Below, one piece after another: positions 1-7,689 of a stretch of DNA of 64,000 bases. How positions within the stretch are numbered: position 1 is the stretch's first letter; the number at the start of each line of letters is the position of its first letter. Under the pieces are notes generated by a model. It had not been told where the DNA came from, searched no databases, and saw nothing but the letters and a program-made list of their open reading frames with translations. The stretch comes from Leifsonia sp. CL147 (GTDB taxonomy: Bacteria; Actinomycetota; Actinomycetes; Actinomycetales; Microbacteriaceae): positions 678-64,677 of the forward strand of contig NZ_FOTM01000001.1 of the NCBI RefSeq assembly GCF_900114565.1, written 5' to 3'. A program made the position numbers and the translations under genes.

Positions 1-94
1 GACCAGCGGCAGCGGAGACCAGCGGCAGCGGAGACCAGCGGCAGCGGAGACCAGCGGCAGCGGAGACCAGCGGCAGCGGAGACCAGCGGCAGCG
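1..94. repeat. 16-bp tandem repeat (minisatellite) at the window edge
   Basis: The unit GACCAGCGGCAGCGGA occurs five times in perfect tandem (1-80), followed by a 14-base partial copy (81-94). The array touches base 1, so its true length is unknown and it may continue leftward. The unit length is not a multiple of three, so a coding repeat would shift frame at every copy; no ORF with coding character runs through it. Confidence 0.9.
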
Positions 95-243
95 ACCCCA
101 AGCGCCAGCGCTATCTCGGTGAGGTAGGCGAGAGCGTCTCGCGAATGACCCTCTCCGATTCCCGGGCGGGGAAAACGGGCTTCGTGCCGTCCGTGAGGTC
201 CACCCCTCATCACTGCTTCCGCACCTGGGCGCCCAGTTCGCCC

Positions 244-259
244 CGTTTCACGTGAAACG
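244..259. promoter_or_regulatory. parS: parS-like centromere site
   Basis: CGTTTCACGTGAAACG is a perfect 16-bp palindrome. It matches the bacterial parS consensus (TGTTTCACGTGAAACA) at 14 of 16 positions and differs only in the outermost pair. A second, closer match lies at 1797-1812. parS is the ParB-binding site used in chromosome segregation and normally clusters near oriC; oriC here is about 5.8 kb away. Assignment is by motif only. Confidence 0.75.
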
Positions 260-505
260 CCAGCATGTCTGTCCAAATGCGCCGGCGAAGCCAGCCCTCG
301 ACTCGAGATCCATCCGCAGCCTCACCGAGAGGCAGACTCAGTTCACGTCGAGAGGCGACAGCGGCGTCCCACTCCTGATCGAAGCAGACAGACCGCGAGC
401 GTCCGCATGTCGTGAACTGGATCCAAGCCGACTCACTTCAGAGACGGAACCAACGGGGGCTCCGACGACCCTCGGTGACTCCTTCCCTGCGCTAGTGTCG
501 TCAGC

Positions 506-655
506 ATGGAGGGCGCGGCCGGCATGGCGATCCTCGTCTGGCTGTCTCCGATTCTCGTTCCGATACTCGCGGCTGGGGTCCTCGTCTTCGTGCAGCCCCT
601 CCTGGTCGGAGTCGCGGTGGCGATAGGCACGTTAGTTGCGCAATCCGTCTATTGA
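506..655 (+). CDS. Possible 49-residue hydrophobic membrane protein
   Basis: ATG at 506, TGA at 653-655. The translation is almost entirely apolar (MEGAAGMAILVWLSPILVPI at the start, then Val/Leu/Ala-rich to QSVY), enough for one long or two short membrane segments. There is no Shine-Dalgarno sequence, but a TAGTGT -10-like hexamer sits at 493-498, seven bases before the ATG, the usual arrangement for leaderless actinobacterial transcripts. It is the only ORF in the 1.17-kb gene-poor region with a plausible protein-like composition. Not recognised; it could be chance. Confidence 0.3.
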   Translation: MEGAAGMAILVWLSPILVPILAAGVLVFVQPLLVGVAVAIGTLVAQSVY

Positions 656-1145
656 TTGACTCCTCGCCAGGACGGGCCGGGCGACGAAGTCCTGGGTTCT
701 GACGACCCCTGGTCGCGTCTCGTTGCTCTCAGCGAATCTCCCCGAGCCCCGGGGGGTGGGGCGCAACCGGCCGACGAGTCGCCTGACCGAACGGTCCCAG
801 GTCCAGAAGCGAACACCACTCGATGACGAAACGCGCGACGTCCGCCTCACACAGGCACATCACATCGCGCGAGCGCGCTGACACATGCGGCTTCCGCGAT
901 TGCCACACGTCCCGCTCGCAACGACACTGAAACCACGCGCGGCACGCCACCTCGTTGGCGCCAGCACCTCCGCCCGCGCGCTCGTTCCGAGCAGTTCCGC
1001 GACGCCACCCTCGCAAAACCAGGACGAGAAGCCGTCATCGGCAGCCCGAAAAAGAGCGGAAACGGCCGGCCGGCACTCCCACGGAAGGCCTTAGAACGGC
1101 TCTCACGCAAGCGAAGCGCGTGCTTCCGTTGTCTAGGAGGCATTC

Positions 1146-1168
1146 TCGGCCGCCGGCGACGGCGCCGA
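1146..1168 (-). terminator. Hairpin downstream of rsmG
   Basis: TCGGCCGCCG (1146-1155) pairs with CGGCGCCGA (1160-1168) around a GCGA tetraloop, with one bulged base. It starts just beyond the rsmG stop codon and would close the rpmH-to-rsmG transcript. There is no clear U-run, so termination is inferred from position and stem strength. Confidence 0.4.
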
Positions 1169-1169
1169 C

Positions 1170-1796
1170 CTAGCGAATGACGGCCCGAATCACGCGGGTG
1201 ACTTCATCCAGAACGCCTTCCCCGAGCATCAGAACCTCGATGTCGTGCACCGCGAACTTGCGGATCTCCTTTGCGGCAGCCTCGACCTCGGAGCTGGCGG
1301 CGGCGCCCTTCATCAGAACGAGTTCGCCGCCATCGCGAACCAGGGGAGCGGTCAGCGGGAGGAGCTTCCGGAATGCACTGACCGCCCGAGCCGTCACCTG
1401 GTCCAGCGGTCGGTCGAGCCGTGCATCCTCAGCCCGCGCGCGGGAGACCGTCACATTGGAAAGTCCCAGTTCATCCACCTGCTCCTTCAGCCACGCAACC
1501 CGGCGCTCCATCGGCTCGATCAGAACGAAGGACACATCCGGACGCGCAATTGCCAAGACCAGCCCTGGCAGGCCGGCGCCGCTTCCGACGTCGCCGACAA
1601 GGCCGGGCCGTAGCAGGGGAGCGACGATCACACAGTTCAGAATGTGTCGCGACCAGAGGCGGGGGAGTTCGAGCGGCCCGATGAGACCACGTTCTTCACC
1701 TTGATCGGCGAGGTTCCGGGAGAACTGCCGCGCGAGCCCGATCCGCTCGCCGAAGAGACCGGCCGCTGCGGAAGGTTCCTGTTCGAAGTCCGTCAC
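1170..1796 (-). CDS. rsmG: 16S rRNA (guanine-527-N7)-methyltransferase RsmG (GidB)
   Basis: 208 residues, usual length for RsmG, which uses S-adenosylmethionine to methylate N7 of G527 in 16S rRNA. The Rossmann SAM site GDVGSGAGLPGLVLA is present (about residues 68-82), and the IEPMERR and RARAEDARL segments of the fold follow. Start is GTG at 1796. It is the last gene of the rpmH-rnpA-yidD-yidC-jag-rsmG block. Only 15 bases separate it from jag, and they are occupied by a parS site, so there is no Shine-Dalgarno sequence before the GTG and translation probably depends on coupling to jag. Confidence 0.95.
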   Translation of the reverse strand: MTDFEQEPSAAAGLFGERIGLARQFSRNLADQGEERGLIGPLELPRLWSRHILNCVIVAPLLRPGLVGDVGSGAGLPGLVLAIARPDVSFVLIEPMERRVAWLKEQVDELGLSNVTVSRARAEDARLDRPLDQVTARAVSAFRKLLPLTAPLVRDGGELVLMKGAAASSEVEAAAKEIRKFAVHDIEVLMLGEGVLDEVTRVIRAVIR

Positions 1797-1812
1797 TGTT
1801 TCACGTGAAACT
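1797..1812. promoter_or_regulatory. parS: parS centromere site filling the jag-rsmG gap
   Basis: TGTTTCACGTGAAACT matches the parS consensus TGTTTCACGTGAAACA at 15 of 16 positions, including the whole TTTCACGTGAAA core. It occupies exactly the interval between the rsmG start codon (1794-1796) and the jag stop codon (1812-1814), sharing one base with the latter. It lies 4.3 kb from the dnaA-dnaN intergenic oriC. Expected to bind ParB, whose gene is not in the window. Confidence 0.92.
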
Positions 1813-2354
1813 TACGCAGCGGAGATGACGGTGTGGCGGTCGCGCCCCTCACCGTGCGACGTCGATACGTACCCGCGCTCCGAGACGAGGTCGTGCACGA
1901 GCTTGCGCTCATACGACGACATGGGCGGCAACTCCGCCTCGGCGGCGCCTTCCGTCAGTCGCTCGATGGCACGGTCTACGAGCCGCGCAAGCTCCGCCTG
2001 GCGTGCCTCACGGGAACCCGCGATATCGAGGATCAGACGCGAATAGCCGCCGGTCTTGTTCTGAACCGCGAGGCGGGTCAGCTCCTGGAGAGCTGCCACG
2101 GTGTCCGCCTGCGACAACACAGCGAGGTTGGAATCGTTCTCCGCGTTCACCGAGATGTACGCGCGACCGTTGCGCGTGTCGATGTCGATGTCGCCATCGA
2201 TATCCGCGATGTCGAGCAATTCCTCGATGTAGTCGGCAGCGATGTCGCCTTCGCGATCGAGATCCGCCGGCGTCGGAGTTTCGGTGTCCTCGACGAGCGG
2301 AACGTTCTCGGAGACGTCCGAGGGCTCGGGGGAGGAGGTCTGCACGTCGGTCAT
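1812..2354 (-). CDS. jag: Jag/KhpB family RNA-binding protein (KH and R3H domains)
   Basis: 180 residues. An acidic N-terminal tail (about 1-35) is followed by a Jag-type KH domain (about 37-105, including YIEELLDIADIDGDIDIDT) and a C-terminal R3H domain (about 115-180). The R3H part shows the expected MSSYERKLVHDLVSERGYV helix and a late Gly-Glu-Gly-Arg-Asp-Arg segment; it binds single-stranded nucleic acid. Jag/KhpB proteins are linked to cell elongation and to YidC/SpoIIIJ expression. The gene lies between yidC (16-base gap) and rsmG in the standard origin-proximal order. Confidence 0.92.
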   Translation of the reverse strand: MTDVQTSSPEPSDVSENVPLVEDTETPTPADLDREGDIAADYIEELLDIADIDGDIDIDTRNGRAYISVNAENDSNLAVLSQADTVAALQELTRLAVQNKTGGYSRLILDIAGSREARQAELARLVDRAIERLTEGAAEAELPPMSSYERKLVHDLVSERGYVSTSHGEGRDRHTVISAA

Positions 2355-2370
2355 CGGTTGGAGGTCCTCA

Positions 2371-3336
2371 CTACTTTCCGGCCTGCTTCTTGGCGCGCGT
2401 CTTGCTCACGGGCTGGACGCGCTGGGCAGGCTGTCTCTTCGGCTGCTCTTCGACCGCCAGAACGGTTGAACCATCCTGAACCAGCTTGCCCTTCTTGGCG
2501 AGGCGTACCTCGCGCGCCTTCGCGGCATCCGATCCTGGCGTCGGCATGTTGCGGATCACCAGGAACTGCTGACCCATGGTCCACAGGTTCGAGGTCAGCC
2601 AGTAGAACATGACACCCAGGGGGAACGCGAAGCCCGAGAACAGGAAGACGAAGGGGAGCAGGTACAACAGGATGCGCTGCTGCTTGAACTGCGGGCTCGC
2701 CTTGGTCTCCGGCGACATGTTCTTGGAGACGATCTGCAGCTGAGTGAGGAACTGCGACCCCGTCATCAAAACAACCATAACGGCTGCTATCACCATGACG
2801 GCGATCTGCTGAGGGTGGGAGTTCATCGCTCCCTGGAAGCTCTGGTGCAGGGGAGCGACCCCGAACAGGGTCGAATTCCCGAACTGCTCGGCCAACTCTG
2901 CATTCAGAGGGCCGACTCCGGCGTGACCGCCCTGCGCACCGTTCAGCACCTGGAACAGCGAGAAGAACACCGGCATCTGCAGCAGCAGAGGGAGGCACGA
3001 ACTCAGCGGGTTGGTACCCGTCTTCTTGTAGAGTTCCATGGTCTCGCGAGACATCGCCTCGCGAGAGAACTGGTCCTTCTTGCCCTTGTACTTGTCCTGG
3101 ATCTTCTTCAGCTGGGGCGCGATCTCCAGCATCCTTCGCTGGTTCTTGATCTGTCGCACGAAGATCGGAATGAGGGCTGCACGAACGACCACCGTCAGAC
3201 CGATGATCGCCAGCACCCAGGTGCCACCTGCTGCGGGGTCCAGCCCCATGAACGTGAAGAGCCCGTGGAAGGCGACCAGGATCAGCTCCACGACCCACTT
3301 GATAGGCCAGAGGATGGTACCGAAAATGTCAGGCAT
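2371..3336 (-). CDS. yidC: Membrane protein insertase YidC
   Basis: 321 residues, without the large periplasmic domain found in proteobacteria, as is usual for actinobacterial YidC/Oxa1. It inserts and folds membrane proteins alone or with SecYEG. Membrane segments lie near residues 10-32, 40-60 (TWVLAIIGLTVVVRAALIPI), 110-130, 180-200 and 228-252. The cytosolic loop with KKIQDKYKGKKDQFSREAMS and the NPLSSCLPLLLQMPVFFSL membrane segment are family hallmarks. The C-terminal tail is basic (KTRAKKQAGK), consistent with ribosome contact. It sits between yidD and jag. Confidence 0.97.
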   Translation of the reverse strand: MPDIFGTILWPIKWVVELILVAFHGLFTFMGLDPAAGGTWVLAIIGLTVVVRAALIPIFVRQIKNQRRMLEIAPQLKKIQDKYKGKKDQFSREAMSRETMELYKKTGTNPLSSCLPLLLQMPVFFSLFQVLNGAQGGHAGVGPLNAELAEQFGNSTLFGVAPLHQSFQGAMNSHPQQIAVMVIAAVMVVLMTGSQFLTQLQIVSKNMSPETKASPQFKQQRILLYLLPFVFLFSGFAFPLGVMFYWLTSNLWTMGQQFLVIRNMPTPGSDAAKAREVRLAKKGKLVQDGSTVLAVEEQPKRQPAQRVQPVSKTRAKKQAGK

Positions 3337-3345
3337 GACTAACTG

Positions 3346-3675
3346 CTAGGCCTTTCCGTGGCTGATGAAGCCGCCGTGGCTGGTGGAGACGACGAATCCG
3401 AACCGGGTCACCCGGTAGCGAGGCTTCCTCGCCGGGGGGACGTCGTCGACCCCTCCGGCCGCCCACGGGTGGCAGCGGGCTATGCGCCGGATGGCGAGCA
3501 CGGATCCCACGATCACGCCGTGCTGCTGAATGGCCTGCAATGCGTAGGCCGAACACGACGGGTAGTAGCGGCAGACATCACCGTAGATCGGCGAGATCAC
3601 AGCGCGATAGGCACGCAGTACCAGCACGGCCGCGTTCCGCGGCGCGAGGAGCACTGCTGCGATCGCGGTGTTCAT
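3346..3675 (-). CDS. yidD: Membrane protein insertion efficiency factor YidD
   Basis: 109 residues. The diagnostic YidD core is present: an amphipathic N-terminal helix, RAYRAVISPIYGDVCRYYPS, then SCSAYALQAIQQHGV and a late RCHPWAAGG with conserved cysteine. YidD is a small membrane-associated protein that helps YidC-dependent insertion. Its ATG at 3675 overlaps the rnpA stop in an ATGA junction (3672-3675), so the two are translationally coupled. The C-terminal 30 residues are longer than in many homologues and not conserved. Confidence 0.95.
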   Translation of the reverse strand: MNTAIAAVLLAPRNAAVLVLRAYRAVISPIYGDVCRYYPSCSAYALQAIQQHGVIVGSVLAIRRIARCHPWAAGGVDDVPPARKPRYRVTRFGFVVSTSHGGFISHGKA

Positions 3676-4049
3676 GGACGGACGCTGCCCTTACTGGTGT
3701 GACTGCGGGTGGAGAAACGGATCGAGGCCCCGAGGAGCTCTTCGTGCAGGCTAGCCCACGGCGCTTGGGCGGAGGCTGGCAATGCGCGGACCACCACATC
3801 CACTCCCTGCCCGCCGGAGCGGAAGCCGGGGAGCAGCTCGTAGGCGGCAGCCTTGAGCCGACGACGAACGAGGTTGCGTTGAACCGCGTTGCCCACCGAC
3901 TTGCTCACGATAAAGCCGAAACGCACCACGTCGGAGCCGGCATCGGGACGGACGTACGTCACAGTGCTCGCTCCAGTGAAGCGAGCGCCGCGTCGTACCA
4001 CCGCCCGGTAATCCGCACCTCGCGTGATGCGATTCGCTTTGGCGAGCAC
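3672..4049 (-). CDS. rnpA: Ribonuclease P protein component
   Basis: 125 residues, GTG start at 4049. RnpA binds the catalytic RNase P RNA and helps remove 5' leaders from pre-tRNAs. The RNR signature is visible as GNAVQRNLVRRRLKAAAYEL (about residues 53-72), after the N-terminal ANRITRGADYRAVVRRG element. The gene follows rpmH by 25 bases, which is the near-universal pairing of L34 and RnpA, and overlaps yidD by four bases. Confidence 0.95.
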   Translation of the reverse strand: MLAKANRITRGADYRAVVRRGARFTGASTVTYVRPDAGSDVVRFGFIVSKSVGNAVQRNLVRRRLKAAAYELLPGFRSGGQGVDVVVRALPASAQAPWASLHEELLGASIRFSTRSHTSKGSVRP

Positions 4050-4074
4050 CGGGAAGGCCCTCTACCGGGGAGGA

Positions 4075-4212
4075 TCAGGCCGACAGCGTCTCGCGGCCCT
4101 TACGGCGACGAGCCGCGAGGATCGCACGACCCGCACGCGTACGCATGCGGAGGCGGAACCCGTGGGTCTTCGCGCGCTTGCGGTTGTTCGGCTGGAACGT
4201 TCTCTTGCTCAT
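4075..4212 (-). CDS. rpmH: 50S ribosomal protein L34
   Basis: 45 residues, beginning [20 protein letters not shown], a textbook L34 sequence rich in Arg and Lys; ends [10 protein letters not shown] longer reading frame upstream adds 18 residues, but the ATG at 4212 has a GGAG Shine-Dalgarno eight bases upstream and fits the family N terminus exactly. It is the first gene of the minus-strand block, diverging from dnaA. Confidence 0.97.
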   Translation of the reverse strand: MSKRTFQPNNRKRAKTHGFRLRMRTRAGRAILAARRRKGRETLSA

Positions 4213-4652
4213 ATCAATCTCCGTGGTGGTCTCTTCACAGGCCTGTGCTGAGAAAACGGCCAGCACGGGGAGGCCAGGAAAGTTTCAGGGCAGCCTAAAC
4301 GGCTGAAGTCAACTGATTAAAACTACGGCCTTGCGGGGGCGAGGTCAAACCGATCGACCGAAAACCACCGATTATGCACGGTATTGGCAGCGAAGCGGCT
4401 TGCGACGCGCCGACGTATGCCGCGGATCGGATTTGATCGACGTTCTGTGGACAAGTTACCGTGAGGTCGAAAGTTATCCCCAGCCCATCCCAATTCCGGC
4501 CGGAGATCGCTACGGTATTTCTCACACAGCGGTGGATAACTCTGTGAATACCCACCGGCGGCATCCGAGCCGCCAACCCGACGAGAGTCACCGGGGGCGA
4601 CTCGTTCCCTCGTCGGGCTGACGGCATCCGCAACAGACGAAGACGGGGAACG
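4213..4652. promoter_or_regulatory. rpmH-dnaA divergent regulatory region with DnaA boxes
   Basis: A 440-base noncoding interval separates the divergent rpmH and dnaA genes. DnaA-box-like 9-mers are TGTGGACAA (4446-4454, reverse of the actinobacterial TTGTCCACA box), TTATCCCCA (4474-4482, one mismatch to TTATCCACA) and GGTGGATAA (4531-4539, one mismatch in reverse). Such boxes fit dnaA autoregulation or the upstream half of a bipartite origin. Promoters for both flanking operons must lie here but no hexamer pair stands out. Confidence 0.65.
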
Positions 4653-6083
4653 ATGGCAGGCGGCGAAGAGTCCATAGCTACGGCATGGCAGGACGTGCTC
4701 GGCAAGCTCGAGACCGATGACCGCATCACCCCCCAGCTGTACGGCTTCCTCAGTCTGGTCGAGCCCAAGGGCATCATGGCCGGGACCTTCTACCTGGAGG
4801 TCCCCAACGAGTTCACTCGCGGGATGATCGAGCAGCGCAGCCGGCTCCCCCTGCTGAGTGCCATCGGCTCCCTCGACCACACCCTCGAGGTCAACACCTT
4901 CGCGATCGTCGTCAACCCCGAGATCCAGCAGGAGACCATGGCCGCGCCCACGGCCGAGCCCGAGAGCGCACCCTCCTACGTGGATCAGCCGGCCACGATG
5001 GTCAGCCCTCCGGCCGAGATCACGGCACCACCTCGTGGCGGCGACACCCGGCTCAACGCCAAGTACAGCTTCGACAACTTCGTCATCGGTCAGTCCAACC
5101 GCTTCGCGCATGCGGCTGCGGTCGCCGTGGCCGAGGCACCCGCGAAGGCGTACAACCCGCTCTTCATCTACGGCGACTCCGGGCTCGGCAAGACCCACCT
5201 CCTGCACGCCATCGGCCATTACGCCATGAGCCTGTACCCGGGCATCCGCGTCCGGTACGTGTCGTCGGAGGAGTTCACCAACGACTTCATCAACTCGATC
5301 GCCAACAACCGGGGGTCGTCGTTCCAGGCGCGCTACCGGAACATCGACATCCTGCTGATCGACGACATCCAGTTCCTGCAGCGAGCGGTCGAGACGCAGG
5401 AGGCGTTCTTCCACACCTTCAACACGCTCCACGACCACAACAAGCAGGTGGTCATCACCTCGGACCTCCCGCCGAAGCACCTGACGGGCTTCGAGGACAG
5501 GATGCGGTCCCGCTTCGAGTGGGGACTGATCACCGATGTCCAGGTTCCCGACCTCGAGACGCGCATCGCGATCCTGCGCAAGAAGGCGCAGAGCGAGAAG
5601 ATCCAGGTGCCCGACGACATCCTCGAGTTCATGGCGTCGAAGGTGTCCAGCAACATCCGCGAGCTCGAGGGGACGCTGATCCGCGTCACCGCCTTCGCCA
5701 GCCTCAACCGCACGCCGGTCGACATGCCGCTGGTGCAGACGGTGCTGAAGGACCTGATCACGCTCGACGACGACAATGTCATCGCTCCGACCGACATCAT
5801 CACCAACACGGCGGAGTACTTCAAGCTCAGCGTCGACGACCTCTACGGCTCGAGCCGCTCACAGGCGGTGGCCACCGCCCGTCAGATCGCCATGTACCTG
5901 TGCCGTGAGCTGACCAACCTCTCCCTTCCGAAGATCGGCCAGCTCTTCGGCGGACGCGACCACACCACCGTGATGTACGCGAACAAGAAGATCAGCGAGC
6001 TCATGAAGGAGCGGCGCTCGATCTACAACCAGGTGACCGAGCTCACCAGCCGGATCAAGCAGAACCACCGCTACGGCAAGTAG
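4653..6083 (+). CDS. dnaA: Chromosomal replication initiator DnaA
   Basis: 476 residues. Domain I (about 1-88) starts WQDVLGKLETDDRITPQLYG. Domain II is a linker of about 50 residues rich in Pro/Ala. The AAA+ domain III has Walker A GDSGLGKT (174-181) and Walker B ILLIDDIQFL (about 233-242). Domain IV has the DNA-recognition signature GGRDHTTVMYA (about 434-444). It binds DnaA boxes at oriC and melts the origin. ATG at 4653 has a purine-rich GGGGA just upstream. The linker is much shorter than in Streptomyces DnaA. Confidence 0.98.
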   Translation: MAGGEESIATAWQDVLGKLETDDRITPQLYGFLSLVEPKGIMAGTFYLEVPNEFTRGMIEQRSRLPLLSAIGSLDHTLEVNTFAIVVNPEIQQETMAAPTAEPESAPSYVDQPATMVSPPAEITAPPRGGDTRLNAKYSFDNFVIGQSNRFAHAAAVAVAEAPAKAYNPLFIYGDSGLGKTHLLHAIGHYAMSLYPGIRVRYVSSEEFTNDFINSIANNRGSSFQARYRNIDILLIDDIQFLQRAVETQEAFFHTFNTLHDHNKQVVITSDLPPKHLTGFEDRMRSRFEWGLITDVQVPDLETRIAILRKKAQSEKIQVPDDILEFMASKVSSNIRELEGTLIRVTAFASLNRTPVDMPLVQTVLKDLITLDDDNVIAPTDIITNTAEYFKLSVDDLYGSSRSQAVATARQIAMYLCRELTNLSLPKIGQLFGGRDHTTVMYANKKISELMKERRSIYNQVTELTSRIKQNHRYGK

Positions 6084-6506
6084 TCGACGACTCGTCGAGC
6101 GCCTCTGGACCCGCGAGTTATCCACATATCCATCCCCAGAGTGGGGAGAGTGCGTTATTAACACTTGTGGATAACTTGTGGATAGCTTCCGGACAACTCA
6201 CCCCTTAATGGGGACGAACACCGAGCCGCTGTGAAAAGCGCCGCCTCGGGCCAGGGCCGACGGATCACTGTGAACACCCGGATTCCTCAGGTCATCAACA
6301 AGTCACCGCGGTGTAGTTCCCGCTGTTCGCCTGGCTTCAACAGAGTTATCCACATTCTCCACAGCGGTTAACACGATTACTTCTTAACTCTTCTTGAAGG
6401 GGGCGGGCGAGAACCTCAAGGGCTGAGGCCTTCGCCGCTTCCGCGTCACAGGCCAGGGGCTAGGATTTGTCACGTCCGTTATCCGTGAGCCGACAGAGGT
6501 GACTTC
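6084..6506. other. oriC: Replication origin oriC between dnaA and dnaN
   Basis: A 423-base noncoding interval in the canonical dnaA-dnaN position. Perfect DnaA boxes: TTATCCACA at 6118-6126 and 6346-6354, and its reverse TGTGGATAA at 6166-6174; a one-mismatch box TGTGGATAG follows at 6177-6185. The stretch 6364-6400 (TTAACACGATTACTTCTTAA core) is the most AT-rich part and is a candidate unwinding element. The tract TTATTAACAC at 6155-6164 recurs in the box cluster near 20.5 kb. Confidence 0.92.
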
Positions 6507-7652
6507 GTGAAGTTCCAAGCCAATCGGGATGTGTTCAGCGAGGCCGTCTCGTTTGCCGTGAAGCTCCTCCCTCAGCGGACCACCCTCCCGATCTTGAGCG
6601 GTGTGCTGATCGAGACGACCGACGCCGGCCTCAGGCTGTCGTCGTTCGACTACGAAGTCTCGGCCCAGACCGAGATCTCCGCCGAGGTGGAAGAACCGGG
6701 TCGCGTCCTCGTCTCCGGACGACTGCTGGCGGAGATCGCCTCCAAGCTTCCGAACGCACCCGTGCAGTTCTCGACGGAGGAATCGAAGATCGTCGTCCGC
6801 GCCGGTTCGGCGAACTTCACCCTGCTGTCCATGCCGGTCGAGGAATATCCGAGCATCCCGCAGGTCAGCGGCGAAGCGGGGCTGGTCCCGGCCGAGGAGT
6901 TCGCGGAGGCGGTCGCTCAGGTCGGTGTCGCCGCGTCGCGAGACGATGTGACCCCCGTGATCACGGGCGTCCAGCTCGAGGTCGGGGACAACACCCTCGG
7001 ACTCGTCGCCACCGACCGGTATCGCGTCGCCGTCCGGGAGATCGACTGGGACAACGGGACCACCTCCGGCGAGTCCGTGACGGCACTGGTGCCGGCTCGG
7101 ACCCTGACAGAGATCGGCAAGACGTTCGGCCACAGCGGCACCGTCTCGATCTCGATCACCAATCGCGACGACCGTGAGCTGATCGCCTTCACCGCCGACA
7201 AGAAGACCGTGACCTCCCTGCTGATCAAGGGCAACTTCCCGCCCGTCCGGCGGCTCTTCCCCGAGCAGGTCGACAACTACGCGGTGATCAACACCGCCGA
7301 GCTCATCGAAGCGACCCGCCGCGTCTCGCTGGTTCTCGAGCGCGAGGCAGCGCTCCGCTTCACCTTCACCGCCGATGGACTGACGCTGGAAGCGATCGGA
7401 TCCGAGCAGGCGCAGGCATCCGAGAGCATCGACGCTCTTCTCACTGGCCAGGAGACGGTGGTTTCATTGAAGCCGCAGTTCCTGCTCGATGGTCTCGGGG
7501 CGGTGCACTCGGAATTCGTGCGCATCTCGTTCACCAAGACCGAGAATCCCAACAAGCCGGGGCCTGTGCTCATCACGAGCCAGACGTCGAAGGATCAGTC
7601 GGGAGCGGACTCGTACAAGTACCTGCTCCAGCCGAACCTGCTCCTGCGCTAG
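6507..7652 (+). CDS. dnaN: DNA polymerase III beta subunit (sliding clamp)
   Basis: 381 residues forming three repeated clamp domains (about 1-125, 126-250, 251-381). The N terminus MKFQANRDVFSEAVSFAVKL and the internal ATDRYRVAVREI and SKPL-type elements are family features. It encircles DNA and tethers polymerase III. GTG start at 6507 has an AGAGGTGA Shine-Dalgarno nine bases upstream. The C terminus YLLQPNLLLR departs slightly from the usual MPxR ending but keeps the final Leu-Arg. Confidence 0.97.
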   Translation: MKFQANRDVFSEAVSFAVKLLPQRTTLPILSGVLIETTDAGLRLSSFDYEVSAQTEISAEVEEPGRVLVSGRLLAEIASKLPNAPVQFSTEESKIVVRAGSANFTLLSMPVEEYPSIPQVSGEAGLVPAEEFAEAVAQVGVAASRDDVTPVITGVQLEVGDNTLGLVATDRYRVAVREIDWDNGTTSGESVTALVPARTLTEIGKTFGHSGTVSISITNRDDRELIAFTADKKTVTSLLIKGNFPPVRRLFPEQVDNYAVINTAELIEATRRVSLVLEREAALRFTFTADGLTLEAIGSEQAQASESIDALLTGQETVVSLKPQFLLDGLGAVHSEFVRISFTKTENPNKPGPVLITSQTSKDQSGADSYKYLLQPNLLLR

Positions 7653-7689
7653 TTCCCGGCGCCGCTGAAGCAACAGAAGAAGGACAATC

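Larger units (their letters stand above)
1..1169. other. Gene-poor region beyond rsmG where parA would be expected
   Basis: About 1.17 kb with no convincing protein gene apart from one possible 49-residue ORF (506-655). The ORFs that can be drawn on either strand are short, overlap one another and have Arg/Ser/Pro-rich translations typical of noncoding high-GC DNA. In many actinobacteria parA and parB follow rsmG directly; neither is visible here. The stretch holds the 16-bp tandem repeat, a parS-like palindrome at 244-259 and a hairpin behind rsmG. Confidence 0.6.

Noticed and set aside
252-626. 124-residue plus-strand frame in the gene-poor left end
   Set aside because: Its GTG start lies inside the parS palindrome, the sequence is Ser/Arg/Pro-rich without hydrophobic core, and it conflicts with the better 49-residue frame.
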